Shown here: piece by piece, positions 22,708 through 29,702 of the stretch
Numbering within the stretch: position 1 is the first letter of the stretch
Layout of the letters: every line of letters starts with the position of its first letter
From: a virus
Virus record (IMG/VR): IMGVR_UViG_3300032246_000596
Span: 1-33,850 of that record
Length of the DNA: 33,850 nucleotides
Strand: one strand, 5' to 3'
Translations under genes and position numbers: made by a program
Notes under the pieces: model-generated
What the model was told of the DNA's origin: nothing
The model's database searches: none
Seen by the model: only the letters and a program-made list of their open reading frames with translations

Positions 22708-23202
22708 TTATAGGTTGCAGATTCGTGCGTATTCCGCGATCAAAGCCGCGTCAATCATGCCGTCGTGATGCTTGGTGCATCGGGGCGATGCCAGCCATGT
22801 TTCATCCGGCCAGAGTTGACGAGCCTTGAGCAAGGCTGCTGCCTTTGTATCTCCCTTGGCGCATCCCGGCAGCATTTTCTTTTGCCATGTCTGCGGCGCG
22901 ATTCTGTGATGGCGAATTGCTTTGCTTTCGAGCACACCTCGAATTGCGCCGTAGCTGTCCCACATTGAGCACAGAGCCTGTGCGCCTGGTGAATGCTTGC
23001 CGGGTGTTTCGAGGATCACGGTCGAGGAGCTAAGATCGAATTGCGAAAGCCAGCGCATGACTTCCCACGCATCGACCTCGTTGCCTTTAGACTTTCCGCG
23101 CGTTGGCATCGGAATGCCGGCAATCGGCGGTCCTGGGTGATCGGAGAGCGCGACTAGGCCACCTGTCAGGCCGTTGTCGATCCCGATGTAAAGTTGGCTC
23201 AT
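22708..23202 (-). CDS. RuvC-like Holliday junction resolvase
   Basis: The 164-residue protein has the RNase-H-fold resolvase signature: IGIDNGLTGG with Asp9, VILETPGKHSPGAQ with Glu65, and a C-terminal HHDGMIDAALIAEY carrying the last acidic residues. Length is that of RuvC-type phage resolvases. It should cut four-way junctions made by RecT/exonuclease recombination and clear branched DNA before packaging. The last 21 bp of the gene are duplicated in the downstream gap. Confidence 0.85.
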   Translation of the reverse strand: MSQLYIGIDNGLTGGLVALSDHPGPPIAGIPMPTRGKSKGNEVDAWEVMRWLSQFDLSSSTVILETPGKHSPGAQALCSMWDSYGAIRGVLESKAIRHHRIAPQTWQKKMLPGCAKGDTKAAALLKARQLWPDETWLASPRCTKHHDGMIDAALIAEYARICNL

Positions 23203-23234
23203 AGGTCGATGGTGCGTTCAATGGTGATTTTCAT
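23199..23234 (-). CDS. 11-codon mini-ORF bridging two genes
   Basis: The frame MKITIERTIDL starts with ATGA overlap on the stop of the 109-residue gene and ends with ATGA overlap on the resolvase start. It exactly fills the 28-bp gap. Double coupling suggests a ribosome relay; its product is probably unimportant. Confidence 0.3.
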   Translation of the reverse strand: MKITIERTIDL

Positions 23235-23560
23235 GGAAGATTGGATCGTTCGATAAGTTCGTCCATTTCGTCCAACTGAGCAAGGTTCTCAATGCCCCCA
23301 TGTTTGCGGACCCGCTTCAGCATGTCGAGAAGCTCTTTGATTCTCTCCTTGTCCCTACCTGCGCCTTCGTCCCTGCAAATAGCTTCCAGCAGCGTGTCGC
23401 CTTCTGAATCATTGTCAGGGTCGAGGTTGAAATGTTCGCAGCACATTTTGTGCATCTCAAAAGCGTATTCAAGTTGTGCTATTTCCTCGGCTATTTGTCG
23501 GTCATGGCAAACGTAGCAGGAAGGATCATCGCCATTACAGCGCGAGCAATTGTTTTTCAT
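23231..23560 (-). CDS. Small zinc-ribbon-like protein
   Basis: The 109-residue product has CSRC...CYVC near the N-terminus (residues 5-18), a plausible zinc knuckle, followed by charged helices (ERIKELLDMLKRVRK). Its start overlaps the upstream stop as ATGA. No family was recognised. Early-region position beside recombination genes suggests a DNA-associated accessory role, which is speculative. Confidence 0.6.
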   Translation of the reverse strand: MKNNCSRCNGDDPSCYVCHDRQIAEEIAQLEYAFEMHKMCCEHFNLDPDNDSEGDTLLEAICRDEGAGRDKERIKELLDMLKRVRKHGGIENLAQLDEMDELIERSNLP

Positions 23561-23769
23561 AGAGTCGGTTGGTTGTGTGGAGAATCCATGAATTCGATCA
23601 CTGGTTTTTCGGCGCGTGATTGGCGGTATTGCAGTTCCACCCGCAGTGAGCCGATGACGACCGCCCCGGCGCGACAGATTGCCATGGCTTCCTCCGCGCT
23701 GATTTCCTTCTTCTCCAGTGCCGTTACGGTGCTGGCCATCTTCTTTCTCAGTTTCTCGATTGTGTTCAT
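23557..23769 (-). CDS. Small helical protein, unknown
   Basis: 70 residues, two amphipathic helices (IEKLRKKMASTVTALEKKEISAEEAMAICRAG), with no membrane segment or metal motif. It is coupled by ATGA on both sides. The gene's last codons (CAACCAACCGACTCT) form the A/C-rich leader of the next gene. Confidence 0.55.
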   Translation of the reverse strand: MNTIEKLRKKMASTVTALEKKEISAEEAMAICRAGAVVIGSLRVELQYRQSRAEKPVIEFMDSPHNQPTL

Positions 23770-24206
23770 ATTGATTTCATTTTAGTTCTAAGTGCTTTGC
23801 TTAGGCAGATGTGCGCTCGTTTCATTTCGATCAGTTCTTTAGGGCAGTCTGCCAGTTTTAGACCGAGGATGCTTGCCACGGTGCTGTCAGGCAGTCCGCG
23901 CTGGCGTTCCATATCTTTTGCGTTCATTCGACTGCGATAGTCTGGATTTGATCGGCGGTTGCGTTGTTTTTGAATGCGGTCTTGCCATAGATGCGGGTTG
24001 CTACGCTCTTTCTCTTTTTGTCTTTTCGCTCCATTGCGGTTTTTCTCTAGGTGCGCTCGATATTTTTCAGGATTCAGCTTGAGCTTTTCTAGGTATCTTT
24101 GATTCCGCGTTTTCCCAGGCAATGAAGACACACAACAATAGATCGCTGCCAATGACTCCTGCGAGGAAGTCGGTGACATAGCGGAGCGGGAGGGCGCGGG
24201 ATTCAT
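23766..24206 (-). CDS. Basic phage protein with KRAH C-terminal motif
   Basis: The 146-residue protein has a strongly basic middle made of aromatic-spaced repeats (NPEKYRAHLEKNRNGAKRQKEKERSNPHLW, NPDYRSRMNAKDMERQR). This spacing resembles the segments that accompany phage HNH proteins, but no HNH core is present. The C-terminal ILGLKLADCPKELIEMKRAHICLSKALR resembles a short motif seen in several phage early proteins. It may bind nucleic acid. The start at 24206 is coupled by ATGA. Confidence 0.5.
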   Translation of the reverse strand: MNPAPSRSAMSPTSSQESLAAIYCCVSSLPGKTRNQRYLEKLKLNPEKYRAHLEKNRNGAKRQKEKERSNPHLWQDRIQKQRNRRSNPDYRSRMNAKDMERQRGLPDSTVASILGLKLADCPKELIEMKRAHICLSKALRTKMKSI

Positions 24207-24511
24207 GGCAGGATACTGGCGTTGGTTTTTGTGATTGCAGATTTGAGCTTATTCACCATCTTGCGAAACTCAGGATTGCTTCGGTAAAGTTCGCGGCAGC
24301 GGATGAGTGCGTGTCGTGCGCTTCCGTGGTCCGTCATTCCAAGCTCGTTGGCGATCCGGATCAAGCTCCATGTCGGTCGAATGCTCTTGATTCCCCAGGC
24401 TGCAATGTTTCGCGCTTTGCAGATCGGAAACTCCCGGCATCTGCTAGTGATTTCCTCGCGCGGAATGCCGGTGATTTCTGCGGTCAGGTCGATGATTTGT
24501 TGAGGGGTCAT
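24203..24511 (-). CDS. Stand-alone DnaA domain IV-like DNA-binding protein
   Basis: The 102-residue protein resembles only the DnaA C-terminal DNA-binding domain. ARNIAAWGIKSIRPTWSLIRIANELGMTDHGSARHALIRCREL corresponds to the DnaA stretch with the basic loop, helix-turn-helix and signature 'GxxDHxTVxxA'. The match here is GMTDHGSARHA. No AAA+ domain is attached. It may bind origin DNA, compete with host DnaA, or regulate transcription. The fold call is good, the role is inference. Confidence 0.7.
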   Translation of the reverse strand: MTPQQIIDLTAEITGIPREEITSRCREFPICKARNIAAWGIKSIRPTWSLIRIANELGMTDHGSARHALIRCRELYRSNPEFRKMVNKLKSAITKTNASILP

Positions 24512-24816
24512 TTAGGCAATTTCGGAAGCGGCATCCAGCGTTTCAAGGATGCCAATTTTTCGGTGTCTGTCTCAATATATGAGTTGATCCGACCACTAGC
24601 CATTGGACATGCTTGCAGGGTCGAAATGCACCAATGCTCGTCGTATTCGTCCCAGACTGCAAAGTTAGCCCACGGCCACCCAAAGTCTCCAAGGATGAGC
24701 GTCCCGTTGAGCGGTGCGGTTTCTGGCGGAAACCATCTCGCCTCCTTCGCGCACTGATTGAGCTTTGCCCATTCGCTAGCACGAACTGGGATCAGCGGAT
24801 CATTTTCTGTGTTCAT
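24508..24816 (-). CDS. DUF551-like protein
   Basis: About 102 residues from ATG 24816, chosen because it overlaps the exonuclease stop as ATGA; the open frame extends to 24852. The sequence has the DUF551 outline: a Trp near the N-terminal third followed by PPETAPLNGTLILGDF, a WDEYDEHWC middle and the ending WMPLPKLPK. DUF551 proteins are frequent in phage early regions and their function is unknown. Confidence 0.6.
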   Translation of the reverse strand: MNTENDPLIPVRASEWAKLNQCAKEARWFPPETAPLNGTLILGDFGWPWANFAVWDEYDEHWCISTLQACPMASGRINSYIETDTEKLASLKRWMPLPKLPK

Positions 24817-25496
24817 TGCGCGTTTTGGAGTTCGGATTCTGACTTCGACCATTCCAGCAAAGCCGACTGCGATTCAGCCAACGCTGTCATCCGCTCGCTT
24901 GTTTCGTATAGGTAGGCTGAAAATGCTTTCAATCCGGTCAGCATCGACTCGGTGTAATCATCGCGCTGGACCTCGATGTGGAACGCCGGGAGTCCTCGAT
25001 GATAGGCGAGAAAATGCCAGGTCCATGCGCCGGTTACGGCCATGCTGCCGTGAACCTGATCCTTGTATTCTGACGGCAATTCGCCAGCTTGATGATATTG
25101 GATCAGCTTTGAGGCTCTCGGGCATTTAATTTCCACGCCTGATGAGTTTTCCAGAATCAATCCATCGGGTGAGCAGCCGAACAATCCGTGCTGGGACTTG
25201 GCAAACCCGATTGAATCAACCGTCAGCCCGGTCATGCGCTGGAAATACTGAAGAGCTTCCGGCTCCTGCTCAATGCCCCGTTTGATGTCGGCGTTCTCAA
25301 AAACAGGCGGATCAGGAAATCCGGCAGCCTGAGCAAGCACGGCAGCGGTCGCAGTGATCTTAGCCTTCCGGCTTGTCGCATCGTTTTTTGTCAGCCAGGT
25401 GCCGAATGCGGAAGCGGTCAAATGGCCCTTGCGAGCTTCAAACCATTCCGGTGTTCGCTGGTCGCAGTCGATTAAGATGCAGTCTGGGTATTTCAT
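24813..25496 (-). CDS. YqaJ-type recombination exonuclease
   Basis: The 227-residue protein has the YqaJ/lambda-exonuclease motifs: RTPEWFEARKGHLTAS near the N-terminus, a central Glu-rich helix (RGIEQEPEALQYF), the catalytic SPDGLILENSSGVEIKCP (Asp, and Glu-x-Lys) and the Tyr/Gln-rich helix YKDQVHGSMAVTG. It resects double-strand ends 5' to 3'. It is coupled by ATGA to recT, forming the usual exonuclease-annealase pair. Confidence 0.88.
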   Translation of the reverse strand: MKYPDCILIDCDQRTPEWFEARKGHLTASAFGTWLTKNDATSRKAKITATAAVLAQAAGFPDPPVFENADIKRGIEQEPEALQYFQRMTGLTVDSIGFAKSQHGLFGCSPDGLILENSSGVEIKCPRASKLIQYHQAGELPSEYKDQVHGSMAVTGAWTWHFLAYHRGLPAFHIEVQRDDYTESMLTGLKAFSAYLYETSERMTALAESQSALLEWSKSESELQNAQ

Positions 25497-26227
25497 GGCT
25501 GTGGCTCTTCATTGTTAAGGGTTTCGATCTCAGGCTGCGCCTCAATCGCTTTCGGCAGTGCAAACGACGGCACCGATGGAGTCACGTTCCGCATCGTGAA
25601 CTGGTCGTCATCACGCTCGACGTGGCGCATGATCTCGGAGGAAATTGGAAGCATCTTTGATAGGCGGCGGACGGCGGTCTTTTTGGCCATTTCCGCCCAA
25701 TCGGTTTTCCAAGGTCCATTGTTGCCGGATCGTGACCGGCTGCGAATGGCCTCGACCTCTTTCGTTGTCATCACTGCTGTCTGCTTTTCTCCGCTCTTCA
25801 TCACTGCGACGGCATAGACGGCTTGGATCTCACCTCGATCCTCGCGCCAGTTAACAGCGTGAGTCACTTCGCCATTGGACCACGAAAAGTCGTCCCGTTC
25901 GCAGACCGTTTCGGCTCGGATCGAAACCACGTCACCTGACCGGCGGATTAGCTCGATCAAGCCTTTATAGTCGATGATCAGAGTTGCCTCGGTTCCGTAG
26001 GGGATCAAATGCGCTCGCCGTCCATCCGGCTCAAGCCCCATCGCGGACAGGTCAAGCAAGCATTTCATCAGGCTAGCTGGTGTGCAGTCCTGGAGCTTCG
26101 GAGTGCGCGTCAGAGCAGTAATTGCCACTCTGGAAAAGCGTTCGGCCGTGAGGTGCTTAGGCAAGGCGCGAGCGAATTGATCGCGCATCGCGTCGGAATT
26201 AATCAGTGTTTTTAGGTCGTTGCTCAT
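25493..26227 (-). CDS. recT: RecT single-strand annealing protein
   Basis: The 244-residue protein carries the RecT core: the CLLDLSAMGLEPDGRRAHLIPYGTEATLIIDYKGLIELIRRSG segment (residues about 60-105), the QAVYAVAVMKSGE strand and the WAEMAKKTAVRRLSKMLPI helix that closes the domain. It anneals the single strands that the exonuclease exposes. The C-terminus is short and acidic/Pro-rich. Confidence 0.9.
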   Translation of the reverse strand: MSNDLKTLINSDAMRDQFARALPKHLTAERFSRVAITALTRTPKLQDCTPASLMKCLLDLSAMGLEPDGRRAHLIPYGTEATLIIDYKGLIELIRRSGDVVSIRAETVCERDDFSWSNGEVTHAVNWREDRGEIQAVYAVAVMKSGEKQTAVMTTKEVEAIRSRSRSGNNGPWKTDWAEMAKKTAVRRLSKMLPISSEIMRHVERDDDQFTMRNVTPSVPSFALPKAIEAQPEIETLNNEEPQP

Positions 26228-26400
26228 GGTCGTTTCTGGTATGCTTTTTTGGTTTCGTTGGTATGTGGAAAAACTTTGGAGGCGTGGTCGAGCGCAGTCG
26301 ATTTTTCAACTTCTCGTCTGTAATATTCGCGGAGGACTTGGAGGTTGAATAATGCAAATCCTGCGAGCGCGAACACTGGCGTGATATAGGATGAGATCAC
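26224..26400 (-). CDS. Small membrane protein, GTG start
   Basis: 58 residues if started at the GTG at 26400, which overlaps the upstream stop as GTGA. One membrane helix (ISSYITPVFALAGFALFNLQVL) is followed by a basic, hydrophilic tail (REYYRREVEK...). Early membrane proteins in phages may exclude superinfecting phages, but nothing here proves that. Confidence 0.5.
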   Translation of the reverse strand: MISSYITPVFALAGFALFNLQVLREYYRREVEKSTALDHASKVFPHTNETKKAYQKRP

Positions 26401-26630
26401 TCGTTCCAGAGTTTGAGGTTCAATCCGCATTGCAGTTTTTCCAAGAGTTCGTCAAAAGCGTCTTCCTCAGTGTCTCCAGTGCCGATGACTGTCTTTGTGG
26501 CGATAAACTTCGGAAGACTTGGAGAGTCCGCTTGAGGAGCCATAGGAATAATTGAAATGAGGTTGTCGCGCATCCACTGAAGTCTAGGAGATGGCGACTC
26601 TGGAATGTCGAATAGGTTGTCAGTTGTCAT
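26397..26630 (-). CDS. Small protein, unknown
   Basis: 77 residues with no recognised domain: a Pro-rich N-terminal half (PESPSPRLQWMRDN, APQADSPSLPKF) and a C-terminal strand-helix (KTVIGTGDTEEDAFDELLEKLQCG) that resembles the 'G-T-G-D-T-xx-A' pattern in small phage proteins related to HicB-like folds. Coupled by GTGA and TAATG overlaps. Confidence 0.5.
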   Translation of the reverse strand: MTTDNLFDIPESPSPRLQWMRDNLISIIPMAPQADSPSLPKFIATKTVIGTGDTEEDAFDELLEKLQCGLNLKLWNE

Positions 26631-26968
26631 TAGTTTGGTTTGGTTAGGTATTGCAAAGCGTTGTCCATTGTAATGAGAAACTCACAGTCTCCGCAATCAC
26701 AAGTTGGATCGGGAATTTGACCTCTGTATTCAAATCGTATTCCCTGCAAGATTGTCGCCAGCCTGTCCCGCTGCTCGGTGACAGTGGAAAGTGCGTCATC
26801 TTGCTTATTTAGTAGCTCAACTAATTGATTCGCCTCCTTTCCGTTTTGGAGGTGGAATCCATCATCAAATCCTCGCTCGTTTTTGCGTCTCACTCTCCAC
26901 ATGTGATAATAGCATTCGTCGCAGTAAGTCTCCCATACCACACACAATGTTTGTTCTTCCGGCGTCAT
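26630..26968 (-). CDS. Small Cys-pair protein, unknown
   Basis: 112 residues with CDEC near residue 16 and CDCGDC near residue 90, perhaps one zinc site, and a coiled-coil middle (LVELLNKQDDALSTVTEQRDRLATIL). Early cargo. The gene ends in an A/C-rich stretch (ACCAAACCAAAC) that serves as the next gene's leader, with TAATG overlap. Confidence 0.5.
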   Translation of the reverse strand: MTPEEQTLCVVWETYCDECYYHMWRVRRKNERGFDDGFHLQNGKEANQLVELLNKQDDALSTVTEQRDRLATILQGIRFEYRGQIPDPTCDCGDCEFLITMDNALQYLTKPN

Positions 26969-27153
26969 GGCGTTTCAATGGTTGGTCCGGTAAGTTTGAC
27001 TTCTCCAGCTTTGAGACTGTCGAGAGCGTGGTCGAGCAGGAGCGTTGCGACCGCGTAAACCGGCAGCTGCCGCTTGAGTGCTTCTCTGCGCACCCGTTCG
27101 TGCGTTTTTTCGGCGACCTGGATCATGGCGCGTGTAGGTAGTTTGGCGGACAT
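26965..27153 (-). CDS. Ribbon-helix-helix-like small protein
   Basis: 62 residues from ATG 27153; the longer open frame is a shadow. The core MIQVAEKTHERVRREALKRQLPVYAVATLLLDHALD is like the short strand plus two helices of MetJ/Arc (RHH) DNA-binding proteins. It could be an early transcription regulator. Overlaps the upstream TAA by one base (TAATG) and the downstream start by ATGA. Confidence 0.5.
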   Translation of the reverse strand: MSAKLPTRAMIQVAEKTHERVRREALKRQLPVYAVATLLLDHALDSLKAGEVKLTGPTIETP

Positions 27154-27296
27154 TATCGTGTGGCGATGGCTAGCAAAATCAAGATGGCACCGGTAAAGCA
27201 TCCGATTGCAGCGGCGGCGTAATGCCAGCGAGTTGATGGACGACGACGATTGAGACCTAGAGATTGCCCTGTGCGAGCGCGTGTGATGATTTTCAT
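27153..27296 (-). CDS. 47-residue membrane protein
   Basis: ATG 27296 overlaps the preceding stop as ATGA, and the TAA overlaps the next ATG. The product has a basic N-terminus (TRARTGQSLGLNRRRPSTRW) and one membrane helix (HYAAAAIGCFTGAILILLAIA). Short but well coupled on both sides. Confidence 0.5.
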   Translation of the reverse strand: MKIITRARTGQSLGLNRRRPSTRWHYAAAAIGCFTGAILILLAIATR

Positions 27297-27448
27297 TGGT
27301 GGTCGAGTTTGGGTGAGCGGCGGACCCTGATGCCCTCAGTGCGGGCATATCGGCGAGCGGATGCGGTCGAGGAAAATCCGGTGCGAACGTCGCTAAATGC
27401 GAGCATCAGGTTCCAGCCAAAGGGTGAGCGATAGAGAAGTGCAGTCAT
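27293..27448 (-). CDS. 51-residue protein, unknown
   Basis: ATG 27448 opens a 51-codon frame (MTALLYRSPFGWNLMLAFSDVRTG...) ending in basic residues and coupled by ATGA to the next gene. The larger open frame to 27742 is a shadow of the neighbouring gene. A hairpin with a perfect 7-bp stem, GAACCTC with GAGGTTC, lies at 27482-27502, just upstream; no U-run follows it. Confidence 0.45.
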   Translation of the reverse strand: MTALLYRSPFGWNLMLAFSDVRTGFSSTASARRYARTEGIRVRRSPKLDHQ

Positions 27449-27500
27449 GGTCGTTTTGATTTGAGGATTGGCGAAGGGGTCGAACCTCGCCGGGTGAGGT

Positions 27501-27794
27501 TCAGGCGATTCCGGCTCCGTCACCACGGGTGATGCTGCCATACTCCTCAGCGGTTGGCAGATCGAGCGCAGCGCCGAAGCGGTCTTCCTCAGCGTCAAAT
27601 CGGGACTCCAGCGCCCTGACGCATGCGGAGCGTAGCTGAGTGCGAATCTCGGTATTCCCTCCATCGTGGAGCAGTTCACTCCCGGTTGCAATGGCGCTGC
27701 CATTGGGCGATTCAACCTCATATCCGATTGTGGTTGTCTCATCGGAATTGATCGTGGCTGTGATGTAGAGTGCGTTTTTCATGGTCATGGTCAT
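27501..27794 (-). CDS. Small acidic protein, unknown
   Basis: The frame is open to an ATG at 27869 that abuts the upstream stop (TAAATG), but the leader CGCCAACCGAC before the ATG at 27794 is shared with the next upstream gene, so I favour 27794 (97 residues; ATGs at 27788 and 27782 are also possible). Beta strands (YITATINSDETTTIGYEVESPNG) precede an acidic helix (SACVRALESRFDAEEDRFG). No family was recognised. Confidence 0.45.
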   Translation of the reverse strand: MTMTMKNALYITATINSDETTTIGYEVESPNGSAIATGSELLHDGGNTEIRTQLRSACVRALESRFDAEEDRFGAALDLPTAEEYGSITRGDGAGIA

Positions 27795-27869
27795 GGTGGT
27801 TGTCGGTTGGCGGTTCATGCGCTTAGTGGGTATATTGTATTTAGTTCGATTGGAGTTAGCGGTGGCCAT

Positions 27870-28094
27870 TTACATGGAATACATGAACCGGAGATACTCG
27901 ATTTCCTCTGTGTCACCGCTAGCGATTGCAGCGTCCAGCTTTGCGCGACGGAATGCTTGGCGGTCGGCTTTTGCTTTTTCTTGCTCTGCGATGCGCTTGA
28001 TTTGGTTGGCTTCCATTTTCTCCCGGCTGATTTTCCATCCGCCTTTGCACACGATGATTTCTTGACCCTTTGCATTGATGTAGTTGGTTGTCAT
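27870..28094 (-). CDS. First gene after the early promoter, unknown
   Basis: 74 residues: strands (INAKGQEIIVCKGGWKIS) followed by a long charged helix (REKMEANQIKRIAEQEKAKADRQAFRRAKLDAAIAS). It is the first gene downstream of the operator-promoter at 28146-28175 and is preceded by the A/C-rich leader CCAACCGACCAAGACC. First early genes are often host-takeover proteins; no function is assigned. Confidence 0.55.
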   Translation of the reverse strand: MTTNYINAKGQEIIVCKGGWKISREKMEANQIKRIAEQEKAKADRQAFRRAKLDAAIASGDTEEIEYLRFMYSM

Positions 28095-28145
28095 GGTCTT
28101 GGTCGGTTGGCGTCGCGTCTTGCAACTGAGAAGACCCTAGCCGAC

Positions 28146-28175
28146 GTTTACAGGTTGTAAACGGAAAATTTACAA
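28146..28175 (-). promoter_or_regulatory. Early promoter with palindromic operator
   Basis: The perfect 7-3-7 palindrome GTTTACAGGTTGTAAAC occupies 28146-28162. On the minus strand TTGTAA (28175-28170) and TGTAAA (28152-28147) are separated by 17 bp, a sigma70-like spacing, so the palindrome would cover the -10 region. A repressor site on the early promoter is the straightforward reading. The binding protein is not identified. Confidence 0.55.
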
Positions 28176-28183
28176 GGATGGCG

Positions 28184-28207
28184 AAAAAAGCCCGCAATCC
28201 CTTGCGG
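28184..28207 (-). terminator. Intrinsic terminator 2
   Basis: Minus strand: CCGCAA, loop GGGA, TTGCGG, then GC and six T. A compact 6-bp stem with U-run just before the early promoter. Confidence 0.7.
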
Positions 28208-28249
28208 CAGTAGGGAAAGTTTTTTTTGGCGAAGGTGAATTTTGCCCCG

Positions 28250-28281
28250 AAAAAAGCCGCCCCGGTTTCCCGAGACGGCTT
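28250..28281 (-). terminator. Intrinsic terminator 1
   Basis: Minus strand: a 12-bp stem with two G-U pairs and a GAAA tetraloop, outer arm AAGCCG with CGGCTT, then a U-run. It lies about 28 bp after the metallophosphoesterase stop and is the strongest terminator in the window. Confidence 0.85.
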
Positions 28282-28308
28282 AGCGAACGCGGAAATGTGC
28301 CGCTGAAA

Positions 28309-29310
28309 TCAACCCTTGATCCGACCGTGAAGCGATCCGACTAGGGATTTTCCTTCCCAGATCGGAATATTCAAGTGCAGGAATTGCTCGGATTTGGCCA
28401 CGAATTGCACGGCATAGCCGTGGCTCCAGTTCGTGGGGTTTGAATGCCTCCAGAGGGGTGCGCGTTGGCAAAGGCAACCGGGATTCCACGCCTTAATCAG
28501 GCCGACGCCCGGCAAGACCATCGTGGCCGAATCTTCTTGGTGAGTGTGCGCGAACACTACGTTGCCAGCCGTTTTACCGGCAGCGGAAGCGGCAGCGTTT
28601 TTGCCTCCGCCTAGTTCGTGGACAAAGAAGATTTTCCCCAGCTTGATCCAGCCTGGAGGAAGACCCTGGATGTGATGCTCACCGCGCCCGTAGTAGCTAA
28701 TTCCGCGCTCTTCAAGGCGCAGCAAGACCTTCGGTGAGATCAGTTCCCGCAGGAAAGTTGAATCTCGTGTGTGGCGCATCGTTTGATCAACAATCCAACG
28801 CTCCACTCGGTCTTCGTGGTTTCCTTCGATGTAATGGATTACCGCTCTCGGTGCGGCCTTTTGCACCTCGTCGAGAAACCAGTTCCCGGCGGCGATGTCC
28901 TCCTGCCAGCTATATTCCGTTTGCGAAACGTAACCGAGGACATGGTGAGCTGCGAGGAAGCCGCCACACTCAATGATGTCTCCGTTGAGGACGATCTCGT
29001 CTGGATTCCAGTCGCGCAGGTCGCCAAGGAACGCCTCGACGGCCTGGCGGTCCATCATTTGGCCGTGAACATCGTTGGCGATGATGCGGACAAAATCATC
29101 CTTTGCGGGTTTCGGTTTCGTCCTCGATGCGTTGCCAGCGTATCGCGCTTTCTGAAGGTCGCCGTATTCGACCAGTAACTCGTCGCGATCCTTTGTGACT
29201 GCGACAAGCTCCTGCTTGAGCTTCGAGAGCGCAGCGCGAGCCTTGGTCACTTCCGAGATGGCGTCGTTGTCCGAGACGCGCATGGCAGATAAATCGATTC
29301 CTTCAGACAT
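28309..29310 (-). CDS. Metallophosphoesterase (calcineurin-like)
   Basis: The 333-residue protein has an N-terminal coiled coil (ALSKLKQELVAVTKDRDELLVEYGDLQK) followed by the metallophosphoesterase motifs: NDVHGQ (D-x-H), GDIIECGG (GDxxE), EGNHEDR (GNH-E), a later VHELGGG and AHTHQED (normally G-H-x-H). It is likely a two-metal phosphodiesterase or nuclease acting on DNA or nucleotides; phage members are common and mostly uncharacterised. It is the last gene before the tandem terminators. It overlaps the previous gene by 8 bp. Confidence 0.8.
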   Translation of the reverse strand: MSEGIDLSAMRVSDNDAISEVTKARAALSKLKQELVAVTKDRDELLVEYGDLQKARYAGNASRTKPKPAKDDFVRIIANDVHGQMMDRQAVEAFLGDLRDWNPDEIVLNGDIIECGGFLAAHHVLGYVSQTEYSWQEDIAAGNWFLDEVQKAAPRAVIHYIEGNHEDRVERWIVDQTMRHTRDSTFLRELISPKVLLRLEERGISYYGRGEHHIQGLPPGWIKLGKIFFVHELGGGKNAAASAAGKTAGNVVFAHTHQEDSATMVLPGVGLIKAWNPGCLCQRAPLWRHSNPTNWSHGYAVQFVAKSEQFLHLNIPIWEGKSLVGSLHGRIKG

Positions 29311-29701
29311 ATTGCTTGGCAGTTTCGGGGTTCATCACGACCGGCACCCACTCGTCAGGTTCGACCTCGACGTATTTTAGACATGAAAGGTCTTTTGCGT
29401 GACGCCGGATTGTTTCCTCACCCATGCCCCATTCTTGTGACAGTTTTCTGACATCGAAACCGCGACCGAGCGGAAGCCGCTTGATGTATTTCGCAGCAGA
29501 TTCCGCAGGACGCCGTGGAAGCACTCTCAGCTTGCTCAGAAGCAATCCCTGATCCTGCTGTGGTGCCGTTGGGATATGTCCCATCTCAGCGCGAACCTTG
29601 GCGACCTCTCCCGCTGGGACGGCCAGATTATTGGCAATTCGGTAATTCGGCAAAGAGGGATTCCGATTGATCGAATTTTGAATGCGTTGCGTATTGTCCA
29701 T
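29303..29701 (-). CDS. Winged-helix/HTH-like protein
   Basis: 132 residues from ATG 29701, one base after the preceding stop; the frame open to 29821 is a shadow. Two HTH-like stretches are visible: NYRIANNLAVPAGEVAKVRAEMG near the N-terminus and FDVRKLSQEWGMGEETIRRHAKDL near residue 90, followed by a wing-like VEVEPDEWVPVVM. It could be a DNA-binding regulator and is a candidate for the operator at 28146, with no direct evidence. Confidence 0.55.
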   Translation of the reverse strand: MDNTQRIQNSINRNPSLPNYRIANNLAVPAGEVAKVRAEMGHIPTAPQQDQGLLLSKLRVLPRRPAESAAKYIKRLPLGRGFDVRKLSQEWGMGEETIRRHAKDLSCLKYVEVEPDEWVPVVMNPETAKQYV

Positions 29702-29702
29702 G

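Noticed and set aside
27470-27503. Possible tRNA T-arm (GGTTCGA) with a stem
   Set aside because: The loop is 8 bases, no matching acceptor, D or anticodon arms are found upstream, and the region is coding. It is kept only as an intergenic hairpin.
27293-27742. A 149-codon frame on the minus strand
   Set aside because: The upstream part overlaps another gene and lacks protein-like features; only the 51 codons from 27448 are kept.
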